Shown: piece by piece, positions 17,032 through 25,678 of the stretch
How the letters are laid out: each line of letters opens with the position of its first letter
How positions within the stretch are numbered: position 1 is the stretch's first letter
Origin: CALCZU01 sp964396165
GTDB lineage: Bacteria; Bdellovibrionota; FAC87; UBA2466
Assembly (NCBI GenBank): GCA_964396165.1
Contig: CAYNEF010000003.1
Location: forward strand, 1 to 64,000
Direction of reading: 5' to 3'
Length of the DNA: 64,000 nt
Translations under genes and position numbers: made by a program
The notes under the pieces: model-generated
What the model saw: only the letters and a program-made list of their open reading frames with translations
Databases searched by the model: none
Told to the model about the DNA's origin: nothing

Positions 17032-19725
17032 TTAGTTTTGATCTTCAGGTAAGGCAAATGGATCTGAGAGTTCTTCCTTTTTACTTACCTCTGGATTCGG
17101 TTCGTCTGGAGGTAACCCCAGAACCGACTCTTTCACTTCTTCTTGTTTGGGCTCTGGAACGGGCTCAGGCTTTTTCGGCTCTAAAAGAGGTTTCTCTTCC
17201 GGTTTGCTTTCTGCCTTTTGTTCCGCTTTTTTTGCATCGAGAGCCGCTTTCTTTTCCGCTTTTTCGGCCTTTTGCTTTTCGTCGTCTGGATCAATGGAAT
17301 CGTCTTCAGAGTTATTTCTGTACTCGAATTGCTCTTCCATTTTGGCGCGTTCTTCTTGTCTGTCCAAATTTACATTTACTTCGTCAATCGTGTCCTGGAG
17401 CGGCTCGTCGCCCCCGTTCGATTTTTCTACGAAAGTTTTTCTTTTGCTTAAACTATCTCTTACTAAATCAGCACTGTTTACAGCTGTGCGGATGATTTTA
17501 GGTCTCATTAGAACAACGAGATTTTTCTTTTCCACAGTAGTGGATTTGGATTTAAATAACCATCCAATAACAGGAATATCACCAAGAAGAGGTACCTTTG
17601 TGACGGACTCATCCACTTGATCGCTCATCAAACCGCCCAGCATAATATAATCGCCGTCTTTAACGACGGCTGCCGTATTTGTTTCGCGGGAAGTTGTTGC
17701 AACTGAGTAGTTTTTCAAAGCTTCTGGTACTTTGTTGTTAGCTTTAAAGGTGTCTACTTTTTGTTCTATATCGAGTCGGATGGAATTCGAAGCCGCATTG
17801 ATATGTGGAGTGAGTTTCAGCGTGATACCGACTTTTTTGTTTTCCACAGTTCCAGTTGCGCCATTTGCAGAAGTATTGGTAAAGGAAGATTGAACTGGTA
17901 TTTCATCCAATACTTTGAATTCTGCTTTCTCGTTATCCAAAGCTAAAATTTGTGGAGTTGAGAGAATGGATGTGTTTGTAGTCGACGTTAACAGATTGAT
18001 GAGACCCATGAAGGAATTTACAGTGATATCTTGTCCCGCCGCTTTTGCACCAAAAGAGGGGCCTAAGAAAATAGGAATCGTTGCTCCAGGAAGCGGAAGA
18101 CCTGAGGTCACAGTTGCTTTCAATGTATCAGAATCACCGATGTAACCGCCGGCAAAGCCTCTGCCCGGTGCGCCCGCTGCAATGCTGCTGCCTAATTTTG
18201 TGAGATCACTGACTGAAATTTCAAGAATAGCTGTTTCGACGTAAACTTGCAGTCTGGGGATATCCAGCTTTTTAATTACTTTCTTAATGGTTTGGTAATC
18301 CGCAGAACTTGCTGTGATAACTAGTGCATTCGTAGAAGGATCTGCCGTGATTTTTACGCCGCCTTCCAGTTCCGCAGTAACAGGACCAGAGGATCCGGTT
18401 GAAGGCGTAGAACTGGTTCCACCAGAAGTGGAGCTACTTTTGCTGCTGCGGGATTTTCCACCGCCTCCAGAAAGAGAACCCAATGTGGAAGCCAAGTCTT
18501 CTGCCTTTGCGTATTCGCAGTAATAAACACGGATTCGTCCGGAGTTGGCCGATTTCACATCGAGACGTTCTACAAGAAGTTTAAGTTGAGCGAAACCAGC
18601 TTGGTTTGCGAGAACAAGCAAGCTGTTAGTCGTTTCATCTGGAATGATTTTGGTGATAACACCGCCCCCGCGCATTCTTTCCAGAGCGCTTTTTCTAAAA
18701 GATCGAGAAGCGCCGGATTTACTCTTGTCGTCTCCGTATATTTCTCCAAGCATGTCGGATACGGCTTTTGCAGAGTTATTTTTAATTTTTAATATTTGCA
18801 GGTTTGTTTCAAACGATTTGACGTCCATTGCGTCTAAAATATCCTTGATACGCTGAATGTTTGAACCTGTGTCGGTAATAATCAGGGAGTTTGTTGGTTC
18901 GTACGCAAAGAGTTTTCCCTGACGAGTTACGAGATCTCTGAATTCTTTTTGGACTTCATCCGCGTTGATAAACTTCAATTGAATGATGCGTGTGATGAAT
19001 TGATCGTCTTTGGGTGCGTAGTCGCCCGTATAAGTTTTTACAGGTGCGCGTCTTGCTTCAGCAGATTCGATAATACGGATGTATTTGCCTGCTTGTACGG
19101 TCGTTAAACCGTTTGCTTCAAGTGCAGACAAAAAGGCTTGATAGGCTTCTTGAAGGCTTACTTGCGCCGGGCCTAAGACCGTAATCTTTCCTCTTACTTT
19201 GGAGTCGAGAATAAAGTTTTTGCCGGTCCATTTACTAATCAAAGTGACAACGTCTTTGATGTCTTTGTCTGGTAAATCAAAGTTTTTTACTTCTAGCCCT
19301 TTGATGGAGTTATCCAAATCCAGATAATCGGCCAGTTTAGGAGAAGGTTTGCTCGAACCAATTCCAGAATTTTTGTTTGAACCTGGGGTGGCATTTGTCG
19401 CAGCGGTATTTGTCTGGGGAGCAGGGGCTGAAGGTTGTGTGAGTCTTGTTGCTGGTTGTTGTGGACTTGTTCCTAATCTGTCGGTGGGTGGTTGGTGAGA
19501 AGGCAGTGGAGTGCCCGGCGCAGGAGGAATCGCTGGATTGGGAGTGTTTGCTCCAAAATTATTATTTCCCGGATCTAAAAAGTCTTCATCCTCTTGGTAA
19601 TCCGCACCGGGAGGTAAGGGCGGTACATTTCCGAATGGATTTCCACCAGGAGGGGGTTCTGCCATGGCTAGTTGCTTTAAAATAAGCAACGTCACCGAGA
19701 TGACTGCGAGTTTTGAGCTGTTCAT
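17032..19725 (-). CDS. gspD: Type II secretion outer-membrane secretin GspD
   Basis: An 897-residue secretin, longer than the usual 650-750 because of two low-complexity regions. These are a proline/asparagine-rich linker after the signal peptide (about residues 23-130) and a Lys/Glu-rich C-terminal tail (about 770-897). In order it shows a signal peptide, an N0 domain (about 140-225), N1-N3 repeats (about 240-500) with a Gly/Ser-rich loop near residue 425, and the C-terminal secretin domain ending in the family block VPLLGDIPVIGWLFK. It forms the outer-membrane gate. The acidic-basic tail may bind a pilotin or peptidoglycan; no pilotin gene (gspS) is adjacent. Confidence 0.96.
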   Translation of the reverse strand: MNSSKLAVISVTLLILKQLAMAEPPPGGNPFGNVPPLPPGADYQEDEDFLDPGNNNFGANTPNPAIPPAPGTPLPSHQPPTDRLGTSPQQPATRLTQPSAPAPQTNTAATNATPGSNKNSGIGSSKPSPKLADYLDLDNSIKGLEVKNFDLPDKDIKDVVTLISKWTGKNFILDSKVRGKITVLGPAQVSLQEAYQAFLSALEANGLTTVQAGKYIRIIESAEARRAPVKTYTGDYAPKDDQFITRIIQLKFINADEVQKEFRDLVTRQGKLFAYEPTNSLIITDTGSNIQRIKDILDAMDVKSFETNLQILKIKNNSAKAVSDMLGEIYGDDKSKSGASRSFRKSALERMRGGGVITKIIPDETTNSLLVLANQAGFAQLKLLVERLDVKSANSGRIRVYYCEYAKAEDLASTLGSLSGGGGKSRSSKSSSTSGGTSSTPSTGSSGPVTAELEGGVKITADPSTNALVITASSADYQTIKKVIKKLDIPRLQVYVETAILEISVSDLTKLGSSIAAGAPGRGFAGGYIGDSDTLKATVTSGLPLPGATIPIFLGPSFGAKAAGQDITVNSFMGLINLLTSTTNTSILSTPQILALDNEKAEFKVLDEIPVQSSFTNTSANGATGTVENKKVGITLKLTPHINAASNSIRLDIEQKVDTFKANNKVPEALKNYSVATTSRETNTAAVVKDGDYIMLGGLMSDQVDESVTKVPLLGDIPVIGWLFKSKSTTVEKKNLVVLMRPKIIRTAVNSADLVRDSLSKRKTFVEKSNGGDEPLQDTIDEVNVNLDRQEERAKMEEQFEYRNNSEDDSIDPDDEKQKAEKAEKKAALDAKKAEQKAESKPEEKPLLEPKKPEPVPEPKQEEVKESVLGLPPDEPNPEVSKKEELSDPFALPEDQN

Positions 19726-19736
19726 ATTTTTCGCTC

Positions 19737-20768
19737 CTACATTCTTACATCATACGAAAGAGTCATTTCCTGACCCCCGCGCGTGATTTTTAGTTCAATT
19801 TTTGAAGAACTTCTTAAACGTTGGAAGGCTTCGAGACCTTTACCGGCGTTATCTAAAACGATGTCGTTCACCCCAGACAAAATGTCGCCTTGTCGTAAAC
19901 CCAATTGCGCAAATGGCGAGTCAGGATCGATTGACTGCATGAGAAAACCCTTCATTTTGTTTCCTGCATCCATAAAGGGAACTGCTTTTGCAGTTTGTAG
20001 TACGGTGTTTAAATCTTTTAACTGTCCGTCCAGATAGGATTGTTTTACTTCGAAGCTGGTTTCGCTCTTGGGTTGAATGCCACCACCGCTAGAGTTGGTG
20101 AGTGTGCCGCCCAAATCTCCGCCCTCTTCCGGAATATCGATATATTCCATTTCTTGCGTTGCTTTCACCATGTAACAGAATTTTTTTCTTTCGATTTTCA
20201 GAGCTTGATAACGATCGAGGAAAGTTTCGTCTTTTCGTACAGCAAGCTTGTTGCTCCCTCCGGAATCTTGAAGTAAGGCTACGGATAAACTTTCATTGCC
20301 CATTACAATGGTGGCAAGAAGTTGCATCCCGGAAGTTGAAGCTTTTGCTTGGGAGAAGCAATCAATCAAACCTTGATCCAGCGGATCAGGAATCCGGTTT
20401 TCCACGTCGAATATATTTCGTTTTTCAATGACAGTAAAATCTTCAGGGGGAGCCGTTTGTGTAGATTGTACTTGAGCGCGTTTGGTAGGCAGCGGATTAT
20501 AAACAGGGCGGATAAAAAGCGCGATGATACGAGAAGCTGCTGCACTGGCCAAAAACACGGTGAGAATAATCAGCCCCCAATTTAAAAGATGGGAGTGCTG
20601 CACAATTGTTTCGGGTTTAATTTTTTTAATAGATTCAAAATCACGCGGCATTTTTTTGCGAATAGTAGCAACTACACGCTTAGCGCGGGATTTTGTAGGA
20701 AGCGGACCAGTGCTTGCGATTGGTCCTTTTTCCTTTTTGAATTTTGAAAAAATATCTTTGAAACCCAT
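19737..20768 (-). CDS. gspC: Type II secretion inner-membrane protein GspC
   Basis: A 343-residue bitopic protein. The N-terminal cytoplasmic part is basic, a membrane segment lies near residues 65-87, the homology region follows at about 110-200, and a PDZ domain is at the C terminus (about 255-340, with LGLRQGDILSGVND as its core). GspC connects the inner-membrane platform to the GspD N0 domain and contributes to substrate selection. It is the first gene of the operon. The region upstream holds the palindrome described separately, and the promoter should lie there. Confidence 0.92.
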   Translation of the reverse strand: MGFKDIFSKFKKEKGPIASTGPLPTKSRAKRVVATIRKKMPRDFESIKKIKPETIVQHSHLLNWGLIILTVFLASAAASRIIALFIRPVYNPLPTKRAQVQSTQTAPPEDFTVIEKRNIFDVENRIPDPLDQGLIDCFSQAKASTSGMQLLATIVMGNESLSVALLQDSGGSNKLAVRKDETFLDRYQALKIERKKFCYMVKATQEMEYIDIPEEGGDLGGTLTNSSGGGIQPKSETSFEVKQSYLDGQLKDLNTVLQTAKAVPFMDAGNKMKGFLMQSIDPDSPFAQLGLRQGDILSGVNDIVLDNAGKGLEAFQRLRSSSKIELKITRGGQEMTLSYDVRM

Positions 20769-20782
20769 AATTGACTCTTAGA

Positions 20783-20792
20783 GACACGTGTC
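20783..20792. promoter_or_regulatory. Palindrome GACACGTGTC upstream of the gspC operon
   Basis: A perfect 10-bp palindrome sits 14 bases upstream of the gspC start codon, in the 219-base gap between gspC and the divergent DUF309 gene. It could be an operator for the secretion operon or part of the leader. No convincing -35/-10 pair was found beside it, and a 10-bp palindrome can occur by chance. The remainder of the gap shows nothing else recognisable. Confidence 0.25.
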
Positions 20793-20987
20793 CACACACT
20801 AGACTTTGCAACGAGTAGGCCATGGCATCCTCTACAGAAACAGGCACGGTGTGATGTGCTAGTTTGGTTAATTTTTGCGCTGTGCTAGATCGGCTGTCAT
20901 TTGATCGACGATGACGCGATGGAAAGAGTGACAGTTTGGCAAACGGTTCAAGTGACAGGTGATCTCACTTTGATTAGATTGATTCTT

Positions 20988-21347
20988 ATGACCGAAGATG
21001 AGCTATTTCATAAGGGGCTAGAGCATTTCGATAACGCGGAATACTTTGAAGCTCATGAGGTTTGGGAAGAACTTTGGCACACAGCGCAAGGTGCTTATCA
21101 TCCGTTTATTCAAGGTCTTATCCAATGCTCTGTTGCTATGCATCATGCCGGAAATGAAAATTGGAATGGTACACGGAAGTTACTTGCGGGCTCCCTCAGC
21201 TACCTAAAAAAGGGTTTGTCAGCAAGTCACACGATCGATGTTGATGCACTGCAAGATGCTATTTTAGATTTTGAAATTGCACTACAAAAAAAACTACAAG
21301 GTGAGATGATAGATCTGCCTTTTTTTAAAATGCCGCTTAAAAAATAA
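20988..21347 (+). CDS. DUF309 domain protein
   Basis: A predicted 119-residue helical cytosolic protein of the DUF309 family. The family pattern is clear: a G-x-E-x-F-N-x-x-E-Y-F-E-A-H-E-V-W-E-x-L-W stretch (about residues 10-28) and a second helix pair IQGLIQCSVAMHHA. The frame is open back to 20901, but the family match begins just after the ATG at 20988. Biochemical function is unknown for the family; the conserved His and Glu residues suggest a metal- or ligand-binding helical bundle. Its stop codon directly abuts the ATG of the cation-efflux gene, so the two are co-expressed. Confidence 0.82.
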   Translation: MTEDELFHKGLEHFDNAEYFEAHEVWEELWHTAQGAYHPFIQGLIQCSVAMHHAGNENWNGTRKLLAGSLSYLKKGLSASHTIDVDALQDAILDFEIALQKKLQGEMIDLPFFKMPLKK

Positions 21348-22265
21348 ATGTCAGAACACCATCACCACAATCACGAGCACAAGCATTCTCACAACGACAA
21401 CCAGAAAAAGCTGAAATGGATTTTTGTCTGCGCCGCTGTTTATATGGTCGTGGAAATAGTTGCCGGATTTTATAGTGGTTCACTGGCGCTTCTTGCAGAT
21501 GCGGGCCACATGGCAATCGATTCTGCGTCGATCGCACTTAGTCTTTTTGCAGCGTGGGCAGCACATAGGCCGCCGAACGCAGAAAAAACGTACGGATATC
21601 ACCGTCTAGAAATTTTGGCTGCTACGGTAAATGGAGCGACACTCATCGCGATATCTTTTTGGATCTGTTACGAAGCATGGGAAAGATTTCAAACAACCGT
21701 CGATATTAAAGCACAGACGATGACATTCGTTGCGGTTGGAGGATTACTCGTCAATATTGTTTCTCTTAAAATTCTTCATGGCGATCACGATCATGTAAAT
21801 CTAAAGAGTGTGCGTTTGCATATCCTGACCGATCTTTTGGGATCTGTGTCGGCGATTATTGCTGGTCTTCTGGTTTGGCAGTTTGGTTGGACAAAAGCGG
21901 ATCCTTTATTATCCGTATTTATTAGTATTCTGATTCTTTTTGGCGCATGGAAATTATTAGTAGAATGCGTAAATATTCTGCTTGAAGGAGTACCTGCGAA
22001 TATCGATTTGAATGAAGTGAGAAACAGCATTACAACGCATTCACTTGTAAAAGAAGTGCATGACCTACATGTTTGGACCGTGACAAGCGGGGTACCGGCA
22101 CTAAGTGCTCATATCGTGTTAAAAGACGGAAGCGAGTCGGCACAAGTCTTAAAGGAACTGGAAGCCACTTTTAAAGAAAAGTTTAAAATCGAGCATGTAA
22201 CTTTGCAGATTGAGCCCGCCTCATTTCACCACCATTCAGATCATTGCAAACTTCATAACCACTAG
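21348..22265 (+). CDS. Cation diffusion facilitator, zinc/heavy-metal efflux
   Basis: A 305-residue CDF-family antiporter of the CzcD/ZitB type. It opens with a histidine-rich metal-binding stretch (HHHHNHEHKHSH) and has six membrane segments. The transport-site motif LLADAGHMAIDS lies in TM2, with its HxxxD pair, and the matching site in TM5 reads HILTDLLGS. A cytoplasmic C-terminal ferredoxin-like domain ends in a further His cluster (HHHSDHCKLHNH). It exports Zn2+ or similar divalent ions in exchange for protons. No intergenic base separates it from the DUF309 gene. A tRNA gene follows 66 bases downstream. Confidence 0.93.
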   Translation: MSEHHHHNHEHKHSHNDNQKKLKWIFVCAAVYMVVEIVAGFYSGSLALLADAGHMAIDSASIALSLFAAWAAHRPPNAEKTYGYHRLEILAATVNGATLIAISFWICYEAWERFQTTVDIKAQTMTFVAVGGLLVNIVSLKILHGDHDHVNLKSVRLHILTDLLGSVSAIIAGLLVWQFGWTKADPLLSVFISILILFGAWKLLVECVNILLEGVPANIDLNEVRNSITTHSLVKEVHDLHVWTVTSGVPALSAHIVLKDGSESAQVLKELEATFKEKFKIEHVTLQIEPASFHHHSDHCKLHNH

Positions 22266-22331
22266 AAACGAAATGCGGCTGAAGGCTTGCAGATCCCCAT
22301 ACCACTTGATATGACTACGCCTCGTTTAAAT

Positions 22332-22407
<76 letters not shown>

Positions 22408-22504
22408 GTCTTCTCCACAAAAGTGGATACGCCTGGCAAGCCATTTAACGCTACGCATCCATTATAAATTCCTTGCCCCCTGCGAGCTTCCTTGAGACAA
22501 GTAC

Positions 22505-23407
22505 GTGAAAATGCAATCTGTAAGTTCCATTCCTGTATTTATTTTAGCTGGTGGCCTGGGTACGCGTATTTCTGAAGAAACCGGCACCAAGCCAAAGCCC
22601 ATGATCGAAATTGGGGAGATCCCGGTGCTTGTGCACATCATGCGCTCTTATTACCAGCAAGGTTTTAACGATTTTGTCATCTGTGCGGGTTACCGATCCT
22701 GGGAAATCAAAAACTTTTTTCTGAACTATGAATTTCGGATGAACCATCTTTTGATCGATCACAGAGACAATGCGTCTGAACTTCCGACCGCATTTGGCAG
22801 AAGTGTTGTTCAGGAAAAATGGCGTGTTCGTGTACTGGATACCGGACTTGAATGCATGACAGGTGCGCGTGTTGCCCGTGCGTTTGATATGGTTTCAACT
22901 GTTCAGAAAATTGATCAGTTCGCGCTTACCTATGGCGATGGCTTATGTGATGTGAATTTGCAGCAAGAATTTTTATTTCATCAAAAGCATGAAAAAATCG
23001 GAACTGTACTCGGCGTAAGTCCTCCCGGACGTTTTGGCGTTTTGGGAGTAAAAGAAGACGGAAGAGTCGAAGGCTTTATTGAAAAACCTGTAGATATGCA
23101 AGATGTGATCAATGGGGGCTTTTTCTTCTTTAACCGGTCTTTTAGAAGTTATTTGTCTTCTGATGCTTCTTGCGTATTGGAACGAGAACCAATGGAACGA
23201 CTGGCGCGCGACGAGCAGCTGATGACGTTCAAACACAATGGTTTTTGGCACCCGATGGACACGTTGAGAGACAAAACGTATCTGGAAAAACTCTGGAATA
23301 CCGGTAAAGCACCGTGGTCGGTTGCCCAGTCAGCTGAAACGCCCGTAGTTGCTTCTGTTCCTAAGAATGATTTTGTGCAAACCTGGACGCCGCCCGTTTC
23401 GTTATAA
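22505..23407 (+). CDS. rfbF: Glucose-1-phosphate cytidylyltransferase
   Basis: A 300-residue nucleotidyltransferase producing CDP-glucose from CTP and glucose-1-phosphate, the first step to CDP-3,6-dideoxyhexoses. The N-terminal signature ILAGGLGTRISEETGTKPKP and the family blocks VCAGYR-type (here VICAGYRSWEIK), FALTYGDGLCDV and NGGFFFFN are present. The start may be GTG 22505 or the in-frame ATG at 22511, which changes two residues. It converges on rfbH with a six-base overlap. The usual third gene, CDP-glucose 4,6-dehydratase, is not in the window. Confidence 0.93.
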   Translation: MKMQSVSSIPVFILAGGLGTRISEETGTKPKPMIEIGEIPVLVHIMRSYYQQGFNDFVICAGYRSWEIKNFFLNYEFRMNHLLIDHRDNASELPTAFGRSVVQEKWRVRVLDTGLECMTGARVARAFDMVSTVQKIDQFALTYGDGLCDVNLQQEFLFHQKHEKIGTVLGVSPPGRFGVLGVKEDGRVEGFIEKPVDMQDVINGGFFFFNRSFRSYLSSDASCVLEREPMERLARDEQLMTFKHNGFWHPMDTLRDKTYLEKLWNTGKAPWSVAQSAETPVVASVPKNDFVQTWTPPVSL

Positions 23408-24754
23408 GCGCGAGACAGCTTTCTCAAGCTGTGTGATCATATAATCTATATGTTTGTTGCCGATAGAAGGGTGTAGTCCTATCCAGAAACTGTTCTTCAT
23501 AATTTCGTCGGTATTGGTAAGCTCACCGACTACTTTGTAATCGACACCCTGATACGCTGGTTGGCGGGTCAAATTGCCCGCGAAAACAAGTCTTGTTCCA
23601 ATTTTATTTTCTTCTAAAAACTTTGTGACCTGTTCGCGCTTGATGCCGGAAGCGCAATGAAGTGGGAAACCAAACCAGCTGGGATTTGTATTAGCAGTTG
23701 GAGAAACAGGGATGAGTTTGTCTTTTAAAATAGGAGAAGACTGCACTGCTGAATTTAAAGTTTTCCAGTTCTCCCTGCGTTTTTGCACAAACCCATCGAG
23801 TTTTTTTAGCTGGGAAATTCCAATTGCGGCCTGCATGTCAGTAGCTTTTAAATTGTATCCCACCGACGAATACGTGTATTTGTGATCATACCCATCAGGT
23901 AATTGCCCGAGTTGCCATCCAAATCTTTTTCCACAGCTGTTGTCTTTTCCTGGTTCACACCAGCAGTCACGTCCCCAGTCGCGCATACTTTCGGCTACTC
24001 GCTTCATGCGGCCGTCTTTGGAAATGACCGCACCCCCTTCACCCATCGTGATGTGGTGAGCGGGATAGAAACTTAACGTGGCATAATCTGAATAAGAACC
24101 AGCAGGTTTCTCATTTACAGTGGCGCCTAAAGCATCGCAACAGTCTTCAATAAAATAGAGGTTTTCTTTTTTGCACCACTCTGCAATCAAGTCGGAGCGG
24201 TAGGGATTTCCGAGTGTGTGTGCAAGCACGACAGCTCTCGTTTTGCTTGTCTTTGCCTGGAAAATTTTTTCGGGAAGCGCATTGAGTGTTGCGTAATCCA
24301 CATCGACGAAAACAGGTACCCAACCGTTTTGCACAATAGGGTTTACCGTTGTTGGAAAGCCGGCAGCAACAGTGATAACTTCGTCCCCTTTTTCGAGCGG
24401 TTTTAAACCGAAGCCTTTTAACAGGGGAGATCCCAGAGCACTGACAGCAACCAGGTTTGCACTCGATCCACTATTCACAAGGAGCGCTCCTGCTTGTCTG
24501 CCAAGATAGCGAGGAAGAGTGGATTCAAATTCTGTGGAGAAGCGACCGGCCGTCAGCCACAAGTCGAGACTTGCATCTAAGAGCATTACCAAATCCTCGG
24601 CGGACAATAACTTTCCTGAAGCGGGGATGTAGTTTTGTCCCGGCACAAAGGATTCCCCTTGTTTTTTTGCTTCAAAATATTTTTCCCCTAATGCGAGGAT
24701 TTCACTTCGTATTTGATTCGCATCCATAGTCATAACGGCTTTAATGGTTGCCAT
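23402..24754 (-). CDS. rfbH: CDP-4-dehydro-6-deoxyglucose 3-dehydrase (E1)
   Basis: A 450-residue member of the DegT aminotransferase fold in which the Schiff-base lysine is replaced. The segment SFYPAHHITMGEGG has His where aminotransferases have Lys, as in RfbH/E1 enzymes that use PMP and an iron-sulfur cluster for C-3 deoxygenation. Cysteines are clustered in RDWGRDCWCEPGKDNSCG, matching the iron-sulfur ligand region of the family. It acts on CDP-4-keto-6-deoxyglucose in O-antigen sugar synthesis. Starts at 24754, 24733 or 24727 are all possible; the first is listed. Confidence 0.93.
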   Translation of the reverse strand: MATIKAVMTMDANQIRSEILALGEKYFEAKKQGESFVPGQNYIPASGKLLSAEDLVMLLDASLDLWLTAGRFSTEFESTLPRYLGRQAGALLVNSGSSANLVAVSALGSPLLKGFGLKPLEKGDEVITVAAGFPTTVNPIVQNGWVPVFVDVDYATLNALPEKIFQAKTSKTRAVVLAHTLGNPYRSDLIAEWCKKENLYFIEDCCDALGATVNEKPAGSYSDYATLSFYPAHHITMGEGGAVISKDGRMKRVAESMRDWGRDCWCEPGKDNSCGKRFGWQLGQLPDGYDHKYTYSSVGYNLKATDMQAAIGISQLKKLDGFVQKRRENWKTLNSAVQSSPILKDKLIPVSPTANTNPSWFGFPLHCASGIKREQVTKFLEENKIGTRLVFAGNLTRQPAYQGVDYKVVGELTNTDEIMKNSFWIGLHPSIGNKHIDYMITQLEKAVSRL

Positions 24755-24811
24755 TCTAAGGGAGGGGGGCTTTCAGTCAAAGGAATAATAGCAAAACTAC
24801 GAGATGTGTAT

Positions 24812-25678
24812 TTAACCTAAAATATCGCCCACTTTTAGAGGGGGAATTTCGGTGTCAGAAGCTAAAACTACCGTAAATCCATCACCACAGACTACATGAA
24901 TTCCCTCTTTGAGTGAACTCACCATCCCGGCAACTCCCAATGCTCTTTCCCCTAATTGAGCGGAAAAGATGGGGAAAGGAGAGAGTTGAAAATGGCTTTT
25001 TGCTGTATAGCTGGGAGAGTCTCCCGGTCTGAAATTTCCGGCGCGAATGAAGTTAAATACTTTTCGGGAGGAGCTGCTCCAATCCACTTCGCTTGCGAGT
25101 GCATCGGAAACTGAATAATATTTTCGTTTGAATTTATCTTGTGGAACAATAGGCAATTTTTCATTGCTGTTTATTGTTTTTAGCGCTTTTAAAGTCAGAT
25201 TCAAACAAGCTGCCATGCATTTTGTGTAAATGCTGAGTCCTGTGTCATCATCGTAAATTTTAAATGTCTCTTTCAGGGCGATGGGGCCTGTGTCCAGTCC
25301 TTCTGTAATCCAATGCAAAGTAGCACCGGCTTCAATTTCGTCATTTCGAATTGCCCATTGATAAGGAAACATCCCTGCGTAATCCGGTAAGATTCCTGGG
25401 TGTGCGTTAATGGCACCTCCATGGAAGGCATCTAAAAACTCAGTATTAAATACGGTGTTTGATCCCAAATGAAAAAGCCAGTCCGCTTTTAGTTCTCTGG
25501 GTTTGAGTGCGTTATATTCCGAGAGGGGAAAGTAAATTTTCTTCCATTCGGCTGGCAGGTTTTCGGCTGATTCGGTTAGAACGGAAAGAAGATTCAAATT
25601 TGAAAAACTTTCCATCTTGGGTAAAAGCTTCGCGAGCATTTCGCTGGAACCTGCCAATATGATGTTTTTAGCTGTCAT
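24812..25678 (-). CDS. Formyltransferase-family enzyme (sugar or amine N-formyltransferase candidate)
   Basis: A 288-residue protein with the 10-formyltetrahydrofolate-dependent formyltransferase core. The catalytic Asn and His are in INAHPGILPDYAG and the Asp is in GLDTGP. A smaller C-terminal beta domain resembling the Fmt C-terminal barrel begins near residue 195 with RAGNFRPGDSPSYT. It is shorter than methionyl-tRNA formyltransferase (about 315 residues), and the substrate-binding loop differs, so an N-formyltransferase acting on an amino sugar or another amine is more likely than a housekeeping Fmt. It overlaps the MBOAT gene by 11 bases and lies downstream in the same series of minus-strand genes as the pigment-cluster ketosynthases. 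Confidence 0.78.
   Translation of the reverse strand: MTAKNIILAGSSEMLAKLLPKMESFSNLNLLSVLTESAENLPAEWKKIYFPLSEYNALKPRELKADWLFHLGSNTVFNTEFLDAFHGGAINAHPGILPDYAGMFPYQWAIRNDEIEAGATLHWITEGLDTGPIALKETFKIYDDDTGLSIYTKCMAACLNLTLKALKTINSNEKLPIVPQDKFKRKYYSVSDALASEVDWSSSSRKVFNFIRAGNFRPGDSPSYTAKSHFQLSPFPIFSAQLGERALGVAGMVSSLKEGIHVVCGDGFTVVLASDTEIPPLKVGDILG

Noticed and set aside
16905..17620. Plus-strand open frames opposite gspE and the gspD tail
   Set aside because: They mirror the Lys/Glu-rich GspD tail (antisense of KAE-type repeats) and carry no recognisable domain or start signal.
22414..22427. Hairpin after tRNA-Lys as an intrinsic terminator
   Set aside because: The stem has only five base pairs and no T-run follows.
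24812..25678. Housekeeping methionyl-tRNA formyltransferase (fmt)
   Set aside because: The protein is short, has no def (peptide deformylase) neighbour and lies among surface-modification genes; a non-tRNA substrate is more likely, though not proven.
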